Below are positions 17,394 through 27,092 of a DNA stretch of 51,884 bases, one piece after another. The stretch is from Lentisphaeria bacterium (GTDB lineage: Bacteria > Verrucomicrobiota > Lentisphaeria > Victivallales > Victivallaceae): the NCBI GenBank assembly GCA_022768375.1, contig JALEMG010000011.1, positions 1 to 51,884 of the forward strand, given 5' to 3'. Both the position numbers and the translations under genes were made by a program. A model generated the notes under the pieces. It was not told the DNA's origin, ran no database searches, and was given only the letters and a program-made list of their open reading frames with translations. Within the stretch, counting starts at the first letter, position 1. Every line of letters starts with the position of its first letter.

Positions 17394-18561
17394 TCCCGCA
17401 GTTCTCCAGAATCCGGTCGACGGCCACCTCCGCCCGCCGGTAGAAATCGCCGTTGGCGCCGTAGTTCTCCGCTTCCCGCTGCAACTCCTCCGCCCGCCCG
17501 GGGGTGGAGAGCGTCAGCATCAGCGTCCGATTCAGCAGTTTCTGCCGGAATTTGCCCGGGAGCGCCAGACTGCCGGCTTCCCGCACCAGCGGGGCGAAGC
17601 CGCAGTTGCCGCTGCAGAGCACCGGAGTGCCGCAGGCCAGCGACTCCAGCAGTACCGTGCCGGTCGCTTCGTTGCGGGCGGGATGGATCATCAGGTCCGC
17701 CGCCGCCAGCAGTCGCGGCACGTCGTCCCGCGCTCCGGCGAACATCACCCGCCCCGCCACGCCGCACCGCTCCGCCAGCGCCGCGTAGGCGCGGATCTTG
17801 CCCCGGCCCACCACCAGCAGTTTCGTCCGGGTCCGGACCGATTCCGGCAGCGCCGCCAGCGCGGCGATGGAACGGTCAACGCCTTTGGTCCGGAAGGCGG
17901 AACTCACCTGGATCAGCAGGAAATCGTCTTCGCCGCATTGAAATTCCGCCCGGACCTCGTCCCGGTCCTCCCGGAGTTTCAAGGCGTCCGCGAAGTCGCG
18001 GTTGATTCCCGGCGGCAACTGGGTGATGCGTCGATCCGGCGTGCCGTAAATGCGCTGATAGGCCGCCTGCTGCGCTTTGGTGATGCAGAAAATTCGGGTT
18101 TTGCTTTGCGGCTCGAAGACCGCTTTTTCCATCGCGGCAAAGGTCTGGTAGCGCGGAAGCAGTTTCTCGAAGAACCCCCGGCGCACACTCTCCACGAACG
18201 GCATGTCGGCGGCAAAGTACCAGTCCGCCGGAGTGAGCCGGTTGAACGCCACGTGCGCGATGAAGTTCCCCCGGGCCAGTTCGCCGGCGAGTTTTTTCTC
18301 GAACCGGCGGGCCTTGCGGTGATTGCTCAGTCCCTTCACCGTCAGTTCCCGGTACTCGATTCCCTCCGGCGGCGGCGGAGCGTCCCAGATCATACAGAAG
18401 ATCATCACCCCGATCCCCCGGTTGCGGAACTCCAGCGCCATGCGCATCAAATCGAGCTGCAGCCCGCCGTAGGGGAAATATTTGAACACCGAAAACGCGA
18501 CTTGTCTCCCCGTACAAGACGGAGGGACGGGACTTGCCTCACCCGCGGAAGACTGCTCCAT
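17380..18561 (-). CDS. waaG: LPS core glycosyltransferase, WaaG-like (GT4)
   Basis: A 393-residue GT-B glycosyltransferase that adds the first hexose to the heptose core. The N-terminal domain has FKYFPYGGLQLDLMRMA, as in WaaG, and WYFAADMPFVESV. The C-terminal nucleotide-sugar domain has LLVVGRGKI, MIHPARNEATGTVLLESLACGTPVL (part of the E-x7-E motif) and SGNCGF. The ATG at 18561 is chosen over a GTG at 18579 because GGAGG lies at 18570-18574. It is the first gene of a six-gene reverse operon with a promoter at 18626-18654. Confidence 0.9.
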   Translation of the reverse strand: MEQSSAGEASPVPPSCTGRQVAFSVFKYFPYGGLQLDLMRMALEFRNRGIGVMIFCMIWDAPPPPEGIEYRELTVKGLSNHRKARRFEKKLAGELARGNFIAHVAFNRLTPADWYFAADMPFVESVRRGFFEKLLPRYQTFAAMEKAVFEPQSKTRIFCITKAQQAAYQRIYGTPDRRITQLPPGINRDFADALKLREDRDEVRAEFQCGEDDFLLIQVSSAFRTKGVDRSIAALAALPESVRTRTKLLVVGRGKIRAYAALAERCGVAGRVMFAGARDDVPRLLAAADLMIHPARNEATGTVLLESLACGTPVLCSGNCGFAPLVREAGSLALPGKFRQKLLNRTLMLTLSTPGRAEELQREAENYGANGDFYRRAEVAVDRILENCGNGGR

Positions 18562-18625
18562 AAACGGAACCTCCGGCACCTTTCTTGATCAAGTGTTTTA
18601 AAGCGGAAAACGGACCTCAGGACAT

Positions 18626-18654
18626 AATATACCACCGAAAGCGCTGAATTTCAA
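18626..18654 (-). promoter_or_regulatory. Promoter of the waaG operon
   Basis: On the reverse strand TTGAAA (18649-18654) and TATATT (18626-18631) are spaced by exactly 17 bases, about 65 bases before the waaG ATG. Confidence 0.75.
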
Positions 18655-18715
18655 GGAATACAGATCGGTTTTCGCCGCGACGGGGGCGGATTTCACGCGG
18701 CGGGGGAGGGGAAAG

Positions 18716-18791
18716 TGGAGCCGGCTGCCGGACTCGAACCGGCGACCTGATGATTACAAATCAACTGCGCTACCAACTGAGCCAAGCCGGC
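18716..18791 (-). tRNA. tRNA-Thr (anticodon TGT)
   Basis: Reverse-strand cloverleaf with acceptor GCCGGCT/AGCCGGC, encoded CCA, D arm GCTCAGTTGGTAGCGC, anticodon loop TTTGTAA (TGT) and T arm GCCGGTTCGAGTCCGGC. The anticodon stem contains one T-T mismatch. Confidence 0.93.
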
Positions 18792-18948
18792 ACTCCAGCG
18801 ATCGGGAGTAAATATATCCCCGTTTCGCAGGTTTTACAAGTCCGGGCGGAATTTTTTCCGAGCGCGGGGGAAAGCGGCCGCCGCCGCTGGCATTTGCCGG
18901 AACCGTGTGCTATATTAATTGCGATACGGCAAACGAGGAACTTCGATC

Positions 18949-19383
18949 ATGAAAAAAGCATCCGCACAGCGGTTTGAAAAACTGACGCTGCTGGCCGCTT
19001 CGGAGAGGCGTTATCCGCAGCACCCCGGAGAGGCCAAACTGGAGTGTTTCGACAATCTGTACCGCGACCGGGATTATGTCGTCGAATTCGACTGCCCGGA
19101 ATACACTTCGCTCTGCCCGGTGACGGGACAGCCGGATTTCGGCCACCTGACGCTGCGCTACATCCCGGACAAACTCTGCATTGAAAGCAAGTCGCTGAAA
19201 CTGTACCTCTACAGTTTCCGCAACGCCAACATCTTCCACGAGGAGGCGGTCAATACGCTTCTGGACGCGGTCGTTCAGGCCTGTGCCCCCCGCAAAGCGG
19301 AGGTCGTCGGCCGGTTCCGGCCCCGGGGCGGCATCGCCATCCATGTGAAAGCCAATTACGGAGGAAAGATCAATGAAATTTGA
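18949..19383 (+). CDS. queF: NADPH-dependent 7-cyano-7-deazaguanine reductase
   Basis: A 144-residue unimodular QueF that reduces preQ0 to preQ1 in queuosine synthesis. The catalytic Cys56 is in SLCPVTGQPDFG with Asp63 close by; the substrate-binding Glu79 is in CIESKSLKLYLYSFRN. The ATG at 18949 has GAGGA upstream. A TATATT box at 18911-18916 is a likely -10 element, with a weak -35. Its end overlaps argJ by 11 bases, so they are co-transcribed although the pathways differ. Confidence 0.95.
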   Translation: MKKASAQRFEKLTLLAASERRYPQHPGEAKLECFDNLYRDRDYVVEFDCPEYTSLCPVTGQPDFGHLTLRYIPDKLCIESKSLKLYLYSFRNANIFHEEAVNTLLDAVVQACAPRKAEVVGRFRPRGGIAIHVKANYGGKINEI

Positions 19384-20599
19384 GTGGATTGACCGGGGAT
19401 CGCCCACCAGCGTGCCGGGATTTCTGGCTGCCGGGGTGACGGCGGGATTCAAGCGCAGCGGCGCGCCGGATTTCGCCATGATCACGAGCGAGGAGCCGGA
19501 GACGAACTTCGCCGGAGTCTTCACCAGTTGTACCTTCGCCGCCGCGCCGGTCCAACTTTGCCGGCAGCGGGTCCTGCACAGTCCGTTCCTGCGGGCCGTC
19601 ATCATCAACAGCGGCAACGCCAACGCCTGCACCGGCGCGCAGGGCATGGCCGCCGCGGAGAGAAGTTGCGAGATCGCCGCCGCCGCGCTGGGCATCGTTC
19701 CCGGGGAAGTGGCGGTGGCCTCCACCGGCCGGATCGGAGTGCAGATGGATCTGTCCCTCATTGAAAAGGGGGTCGCTCTGGCCGTGCCCGCGCTGGCCGC
19801 CGACGGAGGCAATGACGCCGCGCGGGCGATCATGACCACCGACACCGTGCCCAAAGCGGCGGCGCTCAAGGTCGAAATCGACGGTCGTACCGTCACCCTC
19901 GGCGCCATGACCAAAGGCTCGGGGATGATCGCCCCCAAGTTGACCGCGCCCCACGCCACCATGCTCTGCGTCATCACCACCGATGCCGGGATATCCAACG
20001 CGGCGCTGCTGCCGATCCTGGCCGACAATGCGAAAGATTCGTTCAACCGCATCACCATCGACGGCGACATGAGCACCAACGACACCGTGCTGGTGCTGGC
20101 CAACGGGCGTTCCGGCGTGGAGATTCGGCCCGGCACGCCCGAGGCGGAGACTTTCGCGGCGGCGCTGCTGGCGCTGATGCGGGACCTCGCCCGGAAAATG
20201 GTGATGGACGGCGAGGGCGCCACCAAGTTCGTGGAGATCCGGGTCCTTCATGCCCGGAGCGTCGAGGATGCGAAACTGGCCGCGGAAGCCGTCGGCAACT
20301 CCGCGCTCTGCAAGACCGCGTGGTTCGGCAACGACCCCAACTGGGGCCGGGTGGTCGCGGCGCTCGGGTACTCCGGCGCGAAATTCGACCCCGGCAAATG
20401 CGATATCTATTTCGGTTCGATCCCGGTGGTGAAAGACGGCGGCGACGCCGGAACGCCGGAGGAGCAACTGCTGGATACGGTCCGGCAGCGGGAATTCACC
20501 ATCACCTGCGATTTTCACGAGGGCGACGGCGAATACTGGGTCTGGGCCAGCGATATCTCCTACGATTACGTCAAGATCAACGCCGATTATCACACCTGA
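19373..20599 (+). CDS. argJ: Bifunctional ornithine acetyltransferase / N-acetylglutamate synthase
   Basis: A 408-residue self-cleaving enzyme of the cyclic arginine pathway, moving acetyl from acetylornithine to glutamate. The autoprocessing site is in KGSGMIAPKL...HATMLCVITTDA, with the new N-terminal nucleophile at Thr196. INSGNANACTGAQG near the N terminus and WFGNDPNWGRVVAALGYSG near the C terminus are typical ArgJ motifs. A ribosome site GGAGGAAAG lies before the ATG inside queF. purQ follows after 25 bases. Confidence 0.96.
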   Translation: MKFEWIDRGSPTSVPGFLAAGVTAGFKRSGAPDFAMITSEEPETNFAGVFTSCTFAAAPVQLCRQRVLHSPFLRAVIINSGNANACTGAQGMAAAERSCEIAAAALGIVPGEVAVASTGRIGVQMDLSLIEKGVALAVPALAADGGNDAARAIMTTDTVPKAAALKVEIDGRTVTLGAMTKGSGMIAPKLTAPHATMLCVITTDAGISNAALLPILADNAKDSFNRITIDGDMSTNDTVLVLANGRSGVEIRPGTPEAETFAAALLALMRDLARKMVMDGEGATKFVEIRVLHARSVEDAKLAAEAVGNSALCKTAWFGNDPNWGRVVAALGYSGAKFDPGKCDIYFGSIPVVKDGGDAGTPEEQLLDTVRQREFTITCDFHEGDGEYWVWASDISYDYVKINADYHT

Positions 20600-20624
20600 T
20601 TCAAACTCAAGGAAACGGAACAAG

Positions 20625-21434
20625 ATGAAACGATCCGACATCAAATCGCTGGTCATCACCGGCTTCGGACTGAACTGCGAAAAGGAGACGGCGGCGGCCT
20701 GCAAACTGGCCGGCAGCACCCCGGAACTGGTCCACCTCAACGACCTGCTCGCCGGGAAGACCGATTTGGAGAGATATCATTTCCTCACCTTCATCGGCGG
20801 CTTTTCCTTCGGGGACCATCTGGGCAGCGGCACGGTTTTCGCCAACCGGGTCAAGTTCAATCTCCGGGAGCAGTTGCAGAAATTCGTCGATGACGGCAAA
20901 CTGGTCATCGGGATTTGCAACGGGTTCCAGACTCTCACCCGGCTGGGCATGGTCCCGGCGCTGAACGGCGATTACTTCACCCAGACCGCCGCGCTGGCGC
21001 ACAACGACTCCGGGGTATTCCGGGATGACTGGTGCCGCCTCAAGGCCAATCCCGCCAGTCCCTGCGTTTTTACCCGCAATCTGGACATGGTCCGGCTGCC
21101 CCTGCGTCACGGCGAGGGCAAGTTCGTGGCCGCGCCCGAGGTTCTGGCCGAGATCGAGGCCCGCAACCTCGTGGCGGTGCGCTACGCCAATGACGACGGT
21201 TCGCCGGCGACGGAATTTCCGGCCAACCCCAACGGTTCGCTGAACTCCATCGCCGGGATCTGCGATCCCACCGGAAGGGTCTTCGGCCTGATGCCCCACC
21301 CGGAAGCGTTTCTTTCTCCGTACAACGCTCCGGATTGGACCCGTGTCAAAGCGGTCACCGGACGACTGCCGGAGGAGGGCGACGGAGTGGCGTTTTTCCG
21401 CAACGCCGTCGACTACATCGCGGAGAACTTCTGA
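20625..21434 (+). CDS. purQ: Phosphoribosylformylglycinamidine synthase, glutaminase subunit
   Basis: A 269-residue class I glutamine amidotransferase supplying ammonia to PurL in step 4 of purine synthesis. The nucleophile elbow GICNGFQ gives Cys98. The His/Glu of the triad are in GLMPHPEAFLSP. IGGFSFGDHLGSG and NPNGSLNSIAGICDPTGRV are PurQ features. It is longer than the small (about 225 residue) PurQ and resembles the C-terminal domain of large PurL, so it may pair with a large-type PurL encoded elsewhere. Confidence 0.92.
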   Translation: MKRSDIKSLVITGFGLNCEKETAAACKLAGSTPELVHLNDLLAGKTDLERYHFLTFIGGFSFGDHLGSGTVFANRVKFNLREQLQKFVDDGKLVIGICNGFQTLTRLGMVPALNGDYFTQTAALAHNDSGVFRDDWCRLKANPASPCVFTRNLDMVRLPLRHGEGKFVAAPEVLAEIEARNLVAVRYANDDGSPATEFPANPNGSLNSIAGICDPTGRVFGLMPHPEAFLSPYNAPDWTRVKAVTGRLPEEGDGVAFFRNAVDYIAENF

Positions 21435-21485
21435 CCGGGGAGTCGCGCCGCGGATGAATCCTTTCGCCGAGACCTGGCGTCGGTC

Positions 21486-22007
21486 ATGATCAAGATACGG
21501 AACTGGTACCTGCGGACGGCGGTGTTCCTCGCGGCGGCGGCGCTGGGATACGGCGCGGTGGTGATGCTGCAGATCCGGGCGCGCCAGCGGGACTGGCGGG
21601 GAAGCCGCAGTTTCAACGGCGGCCGGATCGAAACGTTCTTTCAGGAGTACGGGTGCGAATTTCCTCCGCCGGCGACGGTGGAATCGCGGGTGATTTCCCG
21701 GCACGGCGTCGTCGGGGAGACGGCGAGATTCGAGATGGCGGCGGAGCCGTTCGCGGCATTTCTGGCGAACGCGGCGAAGCGCTTCGAAGTTGCGGAGTGC
21801 GGCGATCCGGCGGACGCGGCCCGGGTCATTCGGGCAATGGCGGACCGGTTCCGGAGCGCCGATCTCACGTTTCCCCCGGAGGATGAATGGAATACCTTCG
21901 CGGTCCGGCTGATCCGGGTCTGCGACTGTCCGGTGTATCTGATGTTTCGGCGGCATCGGGAGGCGGTGACGGGGTGGATGTTGATCCTCTATGACAGTTT
22001 TCTGTGA
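21486..22007 (+). CDS. Hypothetical membrane-anchored protein
   Basis: A 173-residue protein. One transmembrane helix lies near the N terminus (about residues 9-30, [20 protein letters not shown]). A 140-residue soluble part follows, containing [18 protein letters not shown] and ending in [12 protein letters not shown]. No family is recognised. Codon use fits the chromosome and the stop lies 122 bases before the rmlB ATG. The ribosome site is weak, so the exact start is uncertain. Confidence 0.6.
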   Translation: MIKIRNWYLRTAVFLAAAALGYGAVVMLQIRARQRDWRGSRSFNGGRIETFFQEYGCEFPPPATVESRVISRHGVVGETARFEMAAEPFAAFLANAAKRFEVAECGDPADAARVIRAMADRFRSADLTFPPEDEWNTFAVRLIRVCDCPVYLMFRRHREAVTGWMLILYDSFL

Positions 22008-22061
22008 ACCGGCGCGGGGCCGCGGAACGGCGAATTTTTGGCGGATTTCCCGTCGGATTTC

Positions 22062-22090
22062 TTGCTTTTTTTTCAAAATTGGAGTATAGT
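22062..22090 (+). promoter_or_regulatory. Promoter of the rmlBACD operon
   Basis: TTGCTT (22062-22067) and TATAGT (22085-22090) are separated by 17 bases, 40 bases before the rmlB ATG. Confidence 0.7.
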
Positions 22091-22129
22091 AAGCGGGTTT
22101 TACGGTTTTATCAGTTGAGGAGGCGTTTC

Positions 22130-23197
22130 ATGGCCAATCGGCTCATTGTCACCGGCGGCGCCGGATTCATCGGTTCCGCGGTGGTTCGGAATATCATCCG
22201 CAACACGCCGGACACGGTCTGCGTGGTGGATAAACTGACCTATGCCGGCAATCTGGAGAGTCTGTCCGAGGTATCCGGCGACCCCCGATACCGTTTCGAG
22301 CGGGCCGACATTTGCGACCGGGCCGCGCTGGACCGCATTTTCGCGGACTTCCGGCCCACCCACGTGATGCATCTGGCGGCGGAGAGCCATGTGGACCGTT
22401 CCATCGACGGTCCGGGCGAGTTCATTCAGACCAACATCGTGGGAACCTACACCATGCTGGAGGCGGCGCGGAAGTTCTTCAACACACTGGACGACGCGGG
22501 CAAAGCGGCGTTCCGGTTTCACCACATCTCCACCGACGAGGTCTACGGCGATCTGGAGGGGCCGGGCGATTTCTTCCGGGAAACCACGCCCTACGCGCCG
22601 TCGTCGCCCTATTCCGCGTCCAAAGCATCGAGCGACCATCTGGTCCGGGCCTGGAAGCGGACGTTCGGTCTGCCGACGCTGGTGACCAACTGTTCCAACA
22701 ACTACGGACCGTACCACTTCCCCGAGAAACTCATCCCGCTGGTGATCCTGCACGCGCTGGACGGCAAGGAGTTGCCGATTTACGGCGAGGGACTGCAGAT
22801 CCGGGACTGGCTCTACGTGGAGGACCACGCCCGCGCCCTCTATCTCGTGGCGACGCGGGGCGTGCCCGGAGAGACTTACAACATCGGCGGTCACAACGAG
22901 AAAAAGAACATCGAAGTGGTTCGCAAGATCTGCGCGCTGCTGGATGAGTTGCGCCCCCGGGCCGACGGCAGAAGTTACGCGGAGCAGATTGTCCACGTCA
23001 AGGACCGTCCCGGCCACGATCTGCGCTACGCCATCGACGCGGACAAGATCGCCCGGGAACTGGGCTGGAAGCCGCAAGAATCCTTCGAGAGCGGCATCCG
23101 CAAGACCGTGGAGTGGTATCTTGCGCACCGGGACGACTGGTGCGCCCACGTGCTCAGCGGCGAATACAAGATGGAACGTTTGGGAACGGGAGACTGA
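22130..23197 (+). CDS. rmlB: dTDP-glucose 4,6-dehydratase
   Basis: A 355-residue extended SDR enzyme making dTDP-4-keto-6-deoxyglucose, step 2 of dTDP-L-rhamnose synthesis. The NAD motif GGAGFIG is at residues 9-15; [26 protein letters not shown], the YSASKAS (Tyr-x3-Lys) motif and [18 protein letters not shown] are RmlB hallmarks. The ATG at 22130 has GAGGAGG just upstream. It is the first gene of rmlBACD; rmlA starts four bases after its stop. Confidence 0.97.
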   Translation: MANRLIVTGGAGFIGSAVVRNIIRNTPDTVCVVDKLTYAGNLESLSEVSGDPRYRFERADICDRAALDRIFADFRPTHVMHLAAESHVDRSIDGPGEFIQTNIVGTYTMLEAARKFFNTLDDAGKAAFRFHHISTDEVYGDLEGPGDFFRETTPYAPSSPYSASKASSDHLVRAWKRTFGLPTLVTNCSNNYGPYHFPEKLIPLVILHALDGKELPIYGEGLQIRDWLYVEDHARALYLVATRGVPGETYNIGGHNEKKNIEVVRKICALLDELRPRADGRSYAEQIVHVKDRPGHDLRYAIDADKIARELGWKPQESFESGIRKTVEWYLAHRDDWCAHVLSGEYKMERLGTGD

Positions 23198-23200
23198 CTG

Positions 23201-24073
23201 ATGAAGGGGATTGTTCTGGCCGGCGGCGCCGGTACCCGGCTGCATCCGATCACATGCGGCGTATCCAAGCAACTGCTGGCGATTTACGACAAACCGATGG
23301 TGTACTATCCGATCTCCGTGCTGATGCTGGCCGGGATCCGGGAAATTCTCATCATCACCACGCCGGAGGATCAGCCGGCATTTCAGCGGCTGCTGGGCGA
23401 CGGTTCCCGGTTCGGAGTGGAATTTTCCTACGCGGTCCAGCCGAAACCGGAAGGACTGGCGCAGGCGTTTCTCATCGGCAAAGATTTCATCGGGCGCGAC
23501 AAGGTCGCGCTGGTGCTGGGCGACAATATTTTTTACGGCGCTCATCTGTCCAAACTGGTGCGCGCCGCCGCCGCCCGGGACGAGGGTGCGACGGTTTTCG
23601 GATACTATGTCTGCGACCCGGAGCGGTTCGGCGTGGTGGAATTCGACGCCGCCGGCAACGCGATTTCCATTGAGGAGAAGCCCCGACAGCCCAAATCCAA
23701 TTACGCGGTGACGGGATTGTATTTCTACGACAATGACGTGGTGGACATCGCGGAGCATATCAGGCCTTCCGCCCGGGGCGAACTTGAGATCACCACGGTG
23801 AACAACGAATATCTGAAACGGGGCAGACTCCATGTGGAGACTCTCGGCCGCGGTTACGCGTGGCTGGACACCGGCACGCACGAGAGCATGCTGGACGCCG
23901 CCAATTTCATTCATACCATCGAAACCCGGCAGGGACTGCAGGTGGCGTGTCTGGAGGAGATCGCGCTGGACAACGGCTGGCTCACCCCGGCGGGAGTCCG
24001 GGCGGTGATCAAAGACCTGCTCAAGACCGACTACGGACAGTATCTGATGCGGATCACGGAAGGGGGGAAATAG
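23201..24073 (+). CDS. rmlA: Glucose-1-phosphate thymidylyltransferase
   Basis: A 290-residue nucleotidyltransferase joining dTTP and glucose-1-phosphate, step 1 of dTDP-rhamnose. The signature [19 protein letters not shown] is followed by [10 protein letters not shown], then VLGDNIFYG with its metal Asp, SIEEKP, and [13 protein letters not shown]. Length is typical. It ends in TAG, which shows that the host uses amber as a normal stop. Confidence 0.97.
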   Translation: MKGIVLAGGAGTRLHPITCGVSKQLLAIYDKPMVYYPISVLMLAGIREILIITTPEDQPAFQRLLGDGSRFGVEFSYAVQPKPEGLAQAFLIGKDFIGRDKVALVLGDNIFYGAHLSKLVRAAAARDEGATVFGYYVCDPERFGVVEFDAAGNAISIEEKPRQPKSNYAVTGLYFYDNDVVDIAEHIRPSARGELEITTVNNEYLKRGRLHVETLGRGYAWLDTGTHESMLDAANFIHTIETRQGLQVACLEEIALDNGWLTPAGVRAVIKDLLKTDYGQYLMRITEGGK

Positions 24074-24079
24074 TCGATC

Positions 24080-24652
24080 ATGGAGATCATTGACACCGCC
24101 ATTTCGGAAGTGAAGATCATCGTGCCCAAGGTGTTCGGAGACGACCGGGGGTATTTTTTCGAATCGTGGAACGCGGCGAAGTACGCCGAAGCCGGGATCG
24201 ACGGCAATTGGGTGCAGGACAATGAATCCCGTTCCAAATTCGGGGTGCTGCGGGGACTGCATTTTCAGGCCGCGCCCTACACGCAGGCCAAACTGGTGCG
24301 GGTGATTGAGGGCGCGGTGCTGGATGTGGCCGTGGACATCCGCCGCGGTTCTCCGACGTTCGGGAAGCACGTGGCGGTGGAGTTGTCCTCGGACAACAAG
24401 CGCCAACTGTTTGTGCCCCGGGGGTTCGCCCACGGGTTCGTGGTGTTGTCCGAGAGCGTGCTTTTCGCCTACAAATGCGACAACGTCTACATGCCGTCCC
24501 ACGAGCGGGGGATCGCATTCGACGATCCGACGCTGGGCATCGACTGGCGGGTGAATCTGAGCGAATACATCCTTTCGCCCAAGGACATGAAAAATCCGCG
24601 TTTCGCCGATGCCGAACTTTTTGATTACCGGAAAAAGGAATATCTGCAATGA
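24080..24652 (+). CDS. rmlC: dTDP-4-dehydrorhamnose 3,5-epimerase
   Basis: A 190-residue cupin-fold epimerase, step 3 of dTDP-rhamnose. Motifs are GYFFESWN, NESRSKFGVLRGLHFQ with the catalytic His, GAVLDVAVDIRRGSPTFG and FVPRGFAHGFVVLS. It lies six bases after rmlA and overlaps rmlD by four bases (ATGA). Confidence 0.97.
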   Translation: MEIIDTAISEVKIIVPKVFGDDRGYFFESWNAAKYAEAGIDGNWVQDNESRSKFGVLRGLHFQAAPYTQAKLVRVIEGAVLDVAVDIRRGSPTFGKHVAVELSSDNKRQLFVPRGFAHGFVVLSESVLFAYKCDNVYMPSHERGIAFDDPTLGIDWRVNLSEYILSPKDMKNPRFADAELFDYRKKEYLQ

Positions 24653-25494
24653 AAGTCATGCTGACCGGGGGCAGGGGCATGCTGGGGCGTACCCTCTGCG
24701 CCGAACTGACCGACTTTGAAGTCATTCCCACCGATTTGCCCGAGGCGGACATTACCGATGCGGCGGGTTTCGACGCGCTGCTGAAACAACTTCGCCCCGA
24801 CGCGGTGATCCATTGCGCCGCGATGACGGCGGTGGACAAGTGCGAAACGGAGGTCGATCTGGCCTACCGGCTCAACGCGTTCGGCAGCGCCAACGTCGCC
24901 GCCGCCTGCCGCCGCAACGATGTGCGGCTGATCGCCATTTCCACCGACTATGTGTTCGACGGGGACGCCGACCGGCCCTATACTGAATTCGACCGGCCCG
25001 GCGGCGGCAACACGGTTTACGGCAAGAGCAAGTTCGCCGGCGAGGAGGCGATCCGCCGTCACTGTCCGAACCACGTCATCTGCCGGATCTCGTGGCTGTA
25101 CGGCGCGGGCGGTCCGAGTTTCGTTCACGCGATGATGAAACTGGCCGACGGCACCCGTCCGGTGCTGAACGTGGTGGCCGACCAGATCGGCAATCCCACC
25201 AGTACGCTGGCGGTGGCGCGGCAGTTGCGGGAGATTTTGAAGCGTCCGCTGCTCGTCGGGACATTTCACATGACCTGCGAAGGGGAGGCGACCTGGGCGG
25301 ATTTCGCGGCGGAAATATTCCGACTGGCGGGCAAAAAACAGGTCATTCAACCCTGCACCACGGCGGAATTTCCCCGTCCCGCGCCCCGTCCGGCCAACTC
25401 CAGGCTGGAGAAAATGATGCTGCGTCTGGCGGGACTGCCGCCGATGCCCGACTGGAAGGACGCGCTGGCGGAGTTCATGCGTGCGGAGTTCTGA
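24649..25494 (+). CDS. rmlD: dTDP-4-dehydrorhamnose reductase
   Basis: A 281-residue SDR reductase completing dTDP-L-rhamnose. TGGRGMLGRTL binds the nucleotide. CAAMTAVDKCE, AISTDYVFDG, YGKSKFAGE (Tyr-x3-Lys) and RISWLYGAGGPSFV are RmlD features. It is the last of the four rml genes. The following 83 bases lead into the AT-richer glycosyltransferase block. Confidence 0.96.
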   Translation: MKVMLTGGRGMLGRTLCAELTDFEVIPTDLPEADITDAAGFDALLKQLRPDAVIHCAAMTAVDKCETEVDLAYRLNAFGSANVAAACRRNDVRLIAISTDYVFDGDADRPYTEFDRPGGGNTVYGKSKFAGEEAIRRHCPNHVICRISWLYGAGGPSFVHAMMKLADGTRPVLNVVADQIGNPTSTLAVARQLREILKRPLLVGTFHMTCEGEATWADFAAEIFRLAGKKQVIQPCTTAEFPRPAPRPANSRLEKMMLRLAGLPPMPDWKDALAEFMRAEF

Positions 25495-25577
25495 ATTTTA
25501 TATCGAACAGCGGCAATTTGAAACAGGATCCCGTACGAATCGTCGGTTTGAGATCATTTGCGAAAGGGAAGAATGCT

Positions 25578-27089
25578 ATGCGATGGGATTGTGAATTTGG
25601 GAAAAATTTGGATCCTCGGCGGGTATTTTTTCTGGCATTGGGTCTTGGGCTTGCGCTGTCTCTGCTGTCCGTATTTTTTTCCTACGATATCTATCGCGAT
25701 TCCGCTGGAGTCTACGCATATTTTTCCCGTGAAATCGGGAATGGCAATTTTCAGGACGGATGGGTCGGACGCGTTCCCATGTTGAATATCCTGCTGGCGG
25801 GAGGACTGGCGGCATTGGGAATGGAAGCGTACAAGGCCACGATTGTCGTCTCCTGTATGTTTTATATTCTCACACTGTTTCCGCTCCGGCGTTATCTGGA
25901 GAGGTACTTGACCCCGATTCAGGCCGCGTGGGGATGTGTGATGTTTGCGGCCGCGCCGAAATTGATCCGCTATTCGGTGTCGGGACTCATTGATTCGAGC
26001 CGTTATTTCTTTCTGATTCTTTCGCTGCTTTGTCTTTTCCGGGTTATCGACGGCAGAAAGATCCGGGATGCCGTATTTCTGGGCTTGGCCCTGGGCGGTC
26101 TTTCCGTATCACGCGGCGAGGAGTTCATTTTCGCGGGGATGATCCTGTTCGTGCTGTGGCTCGCGCCGTTTATCGTGAAGGACAATCCCGAACGGTCGTT
26201 CTCCCGACGGCGCGGTTTTGCGCTCACGCTCGCTTCCGCCGTCGTCTGGTTTGTTTCCATCTCTCCGTTTTGCTTGTTGAATCTTCATTATGAACATGTT
26301 TTTGCCACTGATGTCCGCATCGCGGATTGTGTGAATCGCGGGGAGCGCCAGCAGAAGCCCGCGTTGTATGAGACCGGCGACGCACATCACGACAAGCCCT
26401 TCGGCAAGCGGGCGGAGAAAACGTTGAGGGATGTTTTTCGCGGCGGGTACGAACTTTACTGGTTTTTTTCCATTGTCGGCTGCATCTGGCTGCTGAAATA
26501 CGGAAAATGGCGGTGGGAATTTTCTCTCATTTGGCTTATTTTCATCCTGCACAGTTTGATTTACCTGGCCGTTTCCACGGCCTATCGGTACAGCATATAT
26601 CTGATCCCGCTGTTTATGCCGTTCTCCGTCACCGGTGTCGCATTGCTCTGGAAAAAAATGGAGCAGATATCGTTTTGGCGATACCTGAAGCCGGCAATGA
26701 CCCTCGTGCTGGCGCTGATCGTGGTGCTTCAGGTGATCAACGGGATGAAATGTGTGACGGACAGGGATGACGTCGAAAAAAGAAAAATCGCCGCTTTTAT
26801 CCGGCAATGGGGAGAGGACAACCGGCCCGGCCGCAGACTTCGTCTCGCCGGTATGGTGTGGCCGGAATCCGTGTATTGGAGCGGCGCATATTCGGTTTTT
26901 AATTACAAATCCGGGGCAAAGGATCTGAAAACCTTTCGGGATTTCGATTTACTGCTGATCCCCGGGGCGCAGTATCCGATTTTGAGTGGACAGACGGATT
27001 TTGTCGAACTTGAGTTGCCGATTGATCAGACGAAACGGCCTTTTTCCAAACGGATTTTTCTTTTCCGATTGAAAGCCGCCGGAGAATGA
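25578..27089 (+). CDS. Membrane glycosyltransferase, GT39/ArnT-like (C-type)
   Basis: A 503-residue integral membrane protein with about ten hydrophobic segments, beginning at residue 16 (VFFLALGLGLALSLLSVFF). The first periplasmic loop has an acidic motif, YDIYRDSAGVYAYFSREIG, as in lipid-phosphate-sugar-dependent glycosyltransferases, and the next helix starts after DGWVGRVPMLNIL. Such enzymes attach a sugar from a polyprenyl-phosphate donor outside the inner membrane. The ATG at 25578 is preceded by AAAGGGAAG. GC is clearly lower than in the rml genes. The GT2 gene that could make its donor follows after three bases. Confidence 0.75.
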   Translation: MRWDCEFGKNLDPRRVFFLALGLGLALSLLSVFFSYDIYRDSAGVYAYFSREIGNGNFQDGWVGRVPMLNILLAGGLAALGMEAYKATIVVSCMFYILTLFPLRRYLERYLTPIQAAWGCVMFAAAPKLIRYSVSGLIDSSRYFFLILSLLCLFRVIDGRKIRDAVFLGLALGGLSVSRGEEFIFAGMILFVLWLAPFIVKDNPERSFSRRRGFALTLASAVVWFVSISPFCLLNLHYEHVFATDVRIADCVNRGERQQKPALYETGDAHHDKPFGKRAEKTLRDVFRGGYELYWFFSIVGCIWLLKYGKWRWEFSLIWLIFILHSLIYLAVSTAYRYSIYLIPLFMPFSVTGVALLWKKMEQISFWRYLKPAMTLVLALIVVLQVINGMKCVTDRDDVEKRKIAAFIRQWGEDNRPGRRLRLAGMVWPESVYWSGAYSVFNYKSGAKDLKTFRDFDLLLIPGAQYPILSGQTDFVELELPIDQTKRPFSKRIFLFRLKAAGE

Positions 27090-27092
27090 TTT

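Noticed and set aside
13824..18005. A 1393-codon open frame opposite the waaG-GH20 operon
   Set aside because: It is an antisense shadow of five well-supported reverse genes. GC-rich codon use keeps the opposite frame open; the product is His/Arg/Gln-rich with no domain.
22100..24649. An 849-codon reverse frame over rmlB, rmlA and rmlC
   Set aside because: It is antisense to three canonical enzymes; the composition is typical of a shadow frame.
25092..25577. Long N-terminal extension of the GT39-type protein back into rmlD
   Set aside because: The extension is out of frame with rmlD, Gly/Arg-rich and without a membrane signal. The ATG at 25578 with AAAGGGAAG fits the first transmembrane helix.
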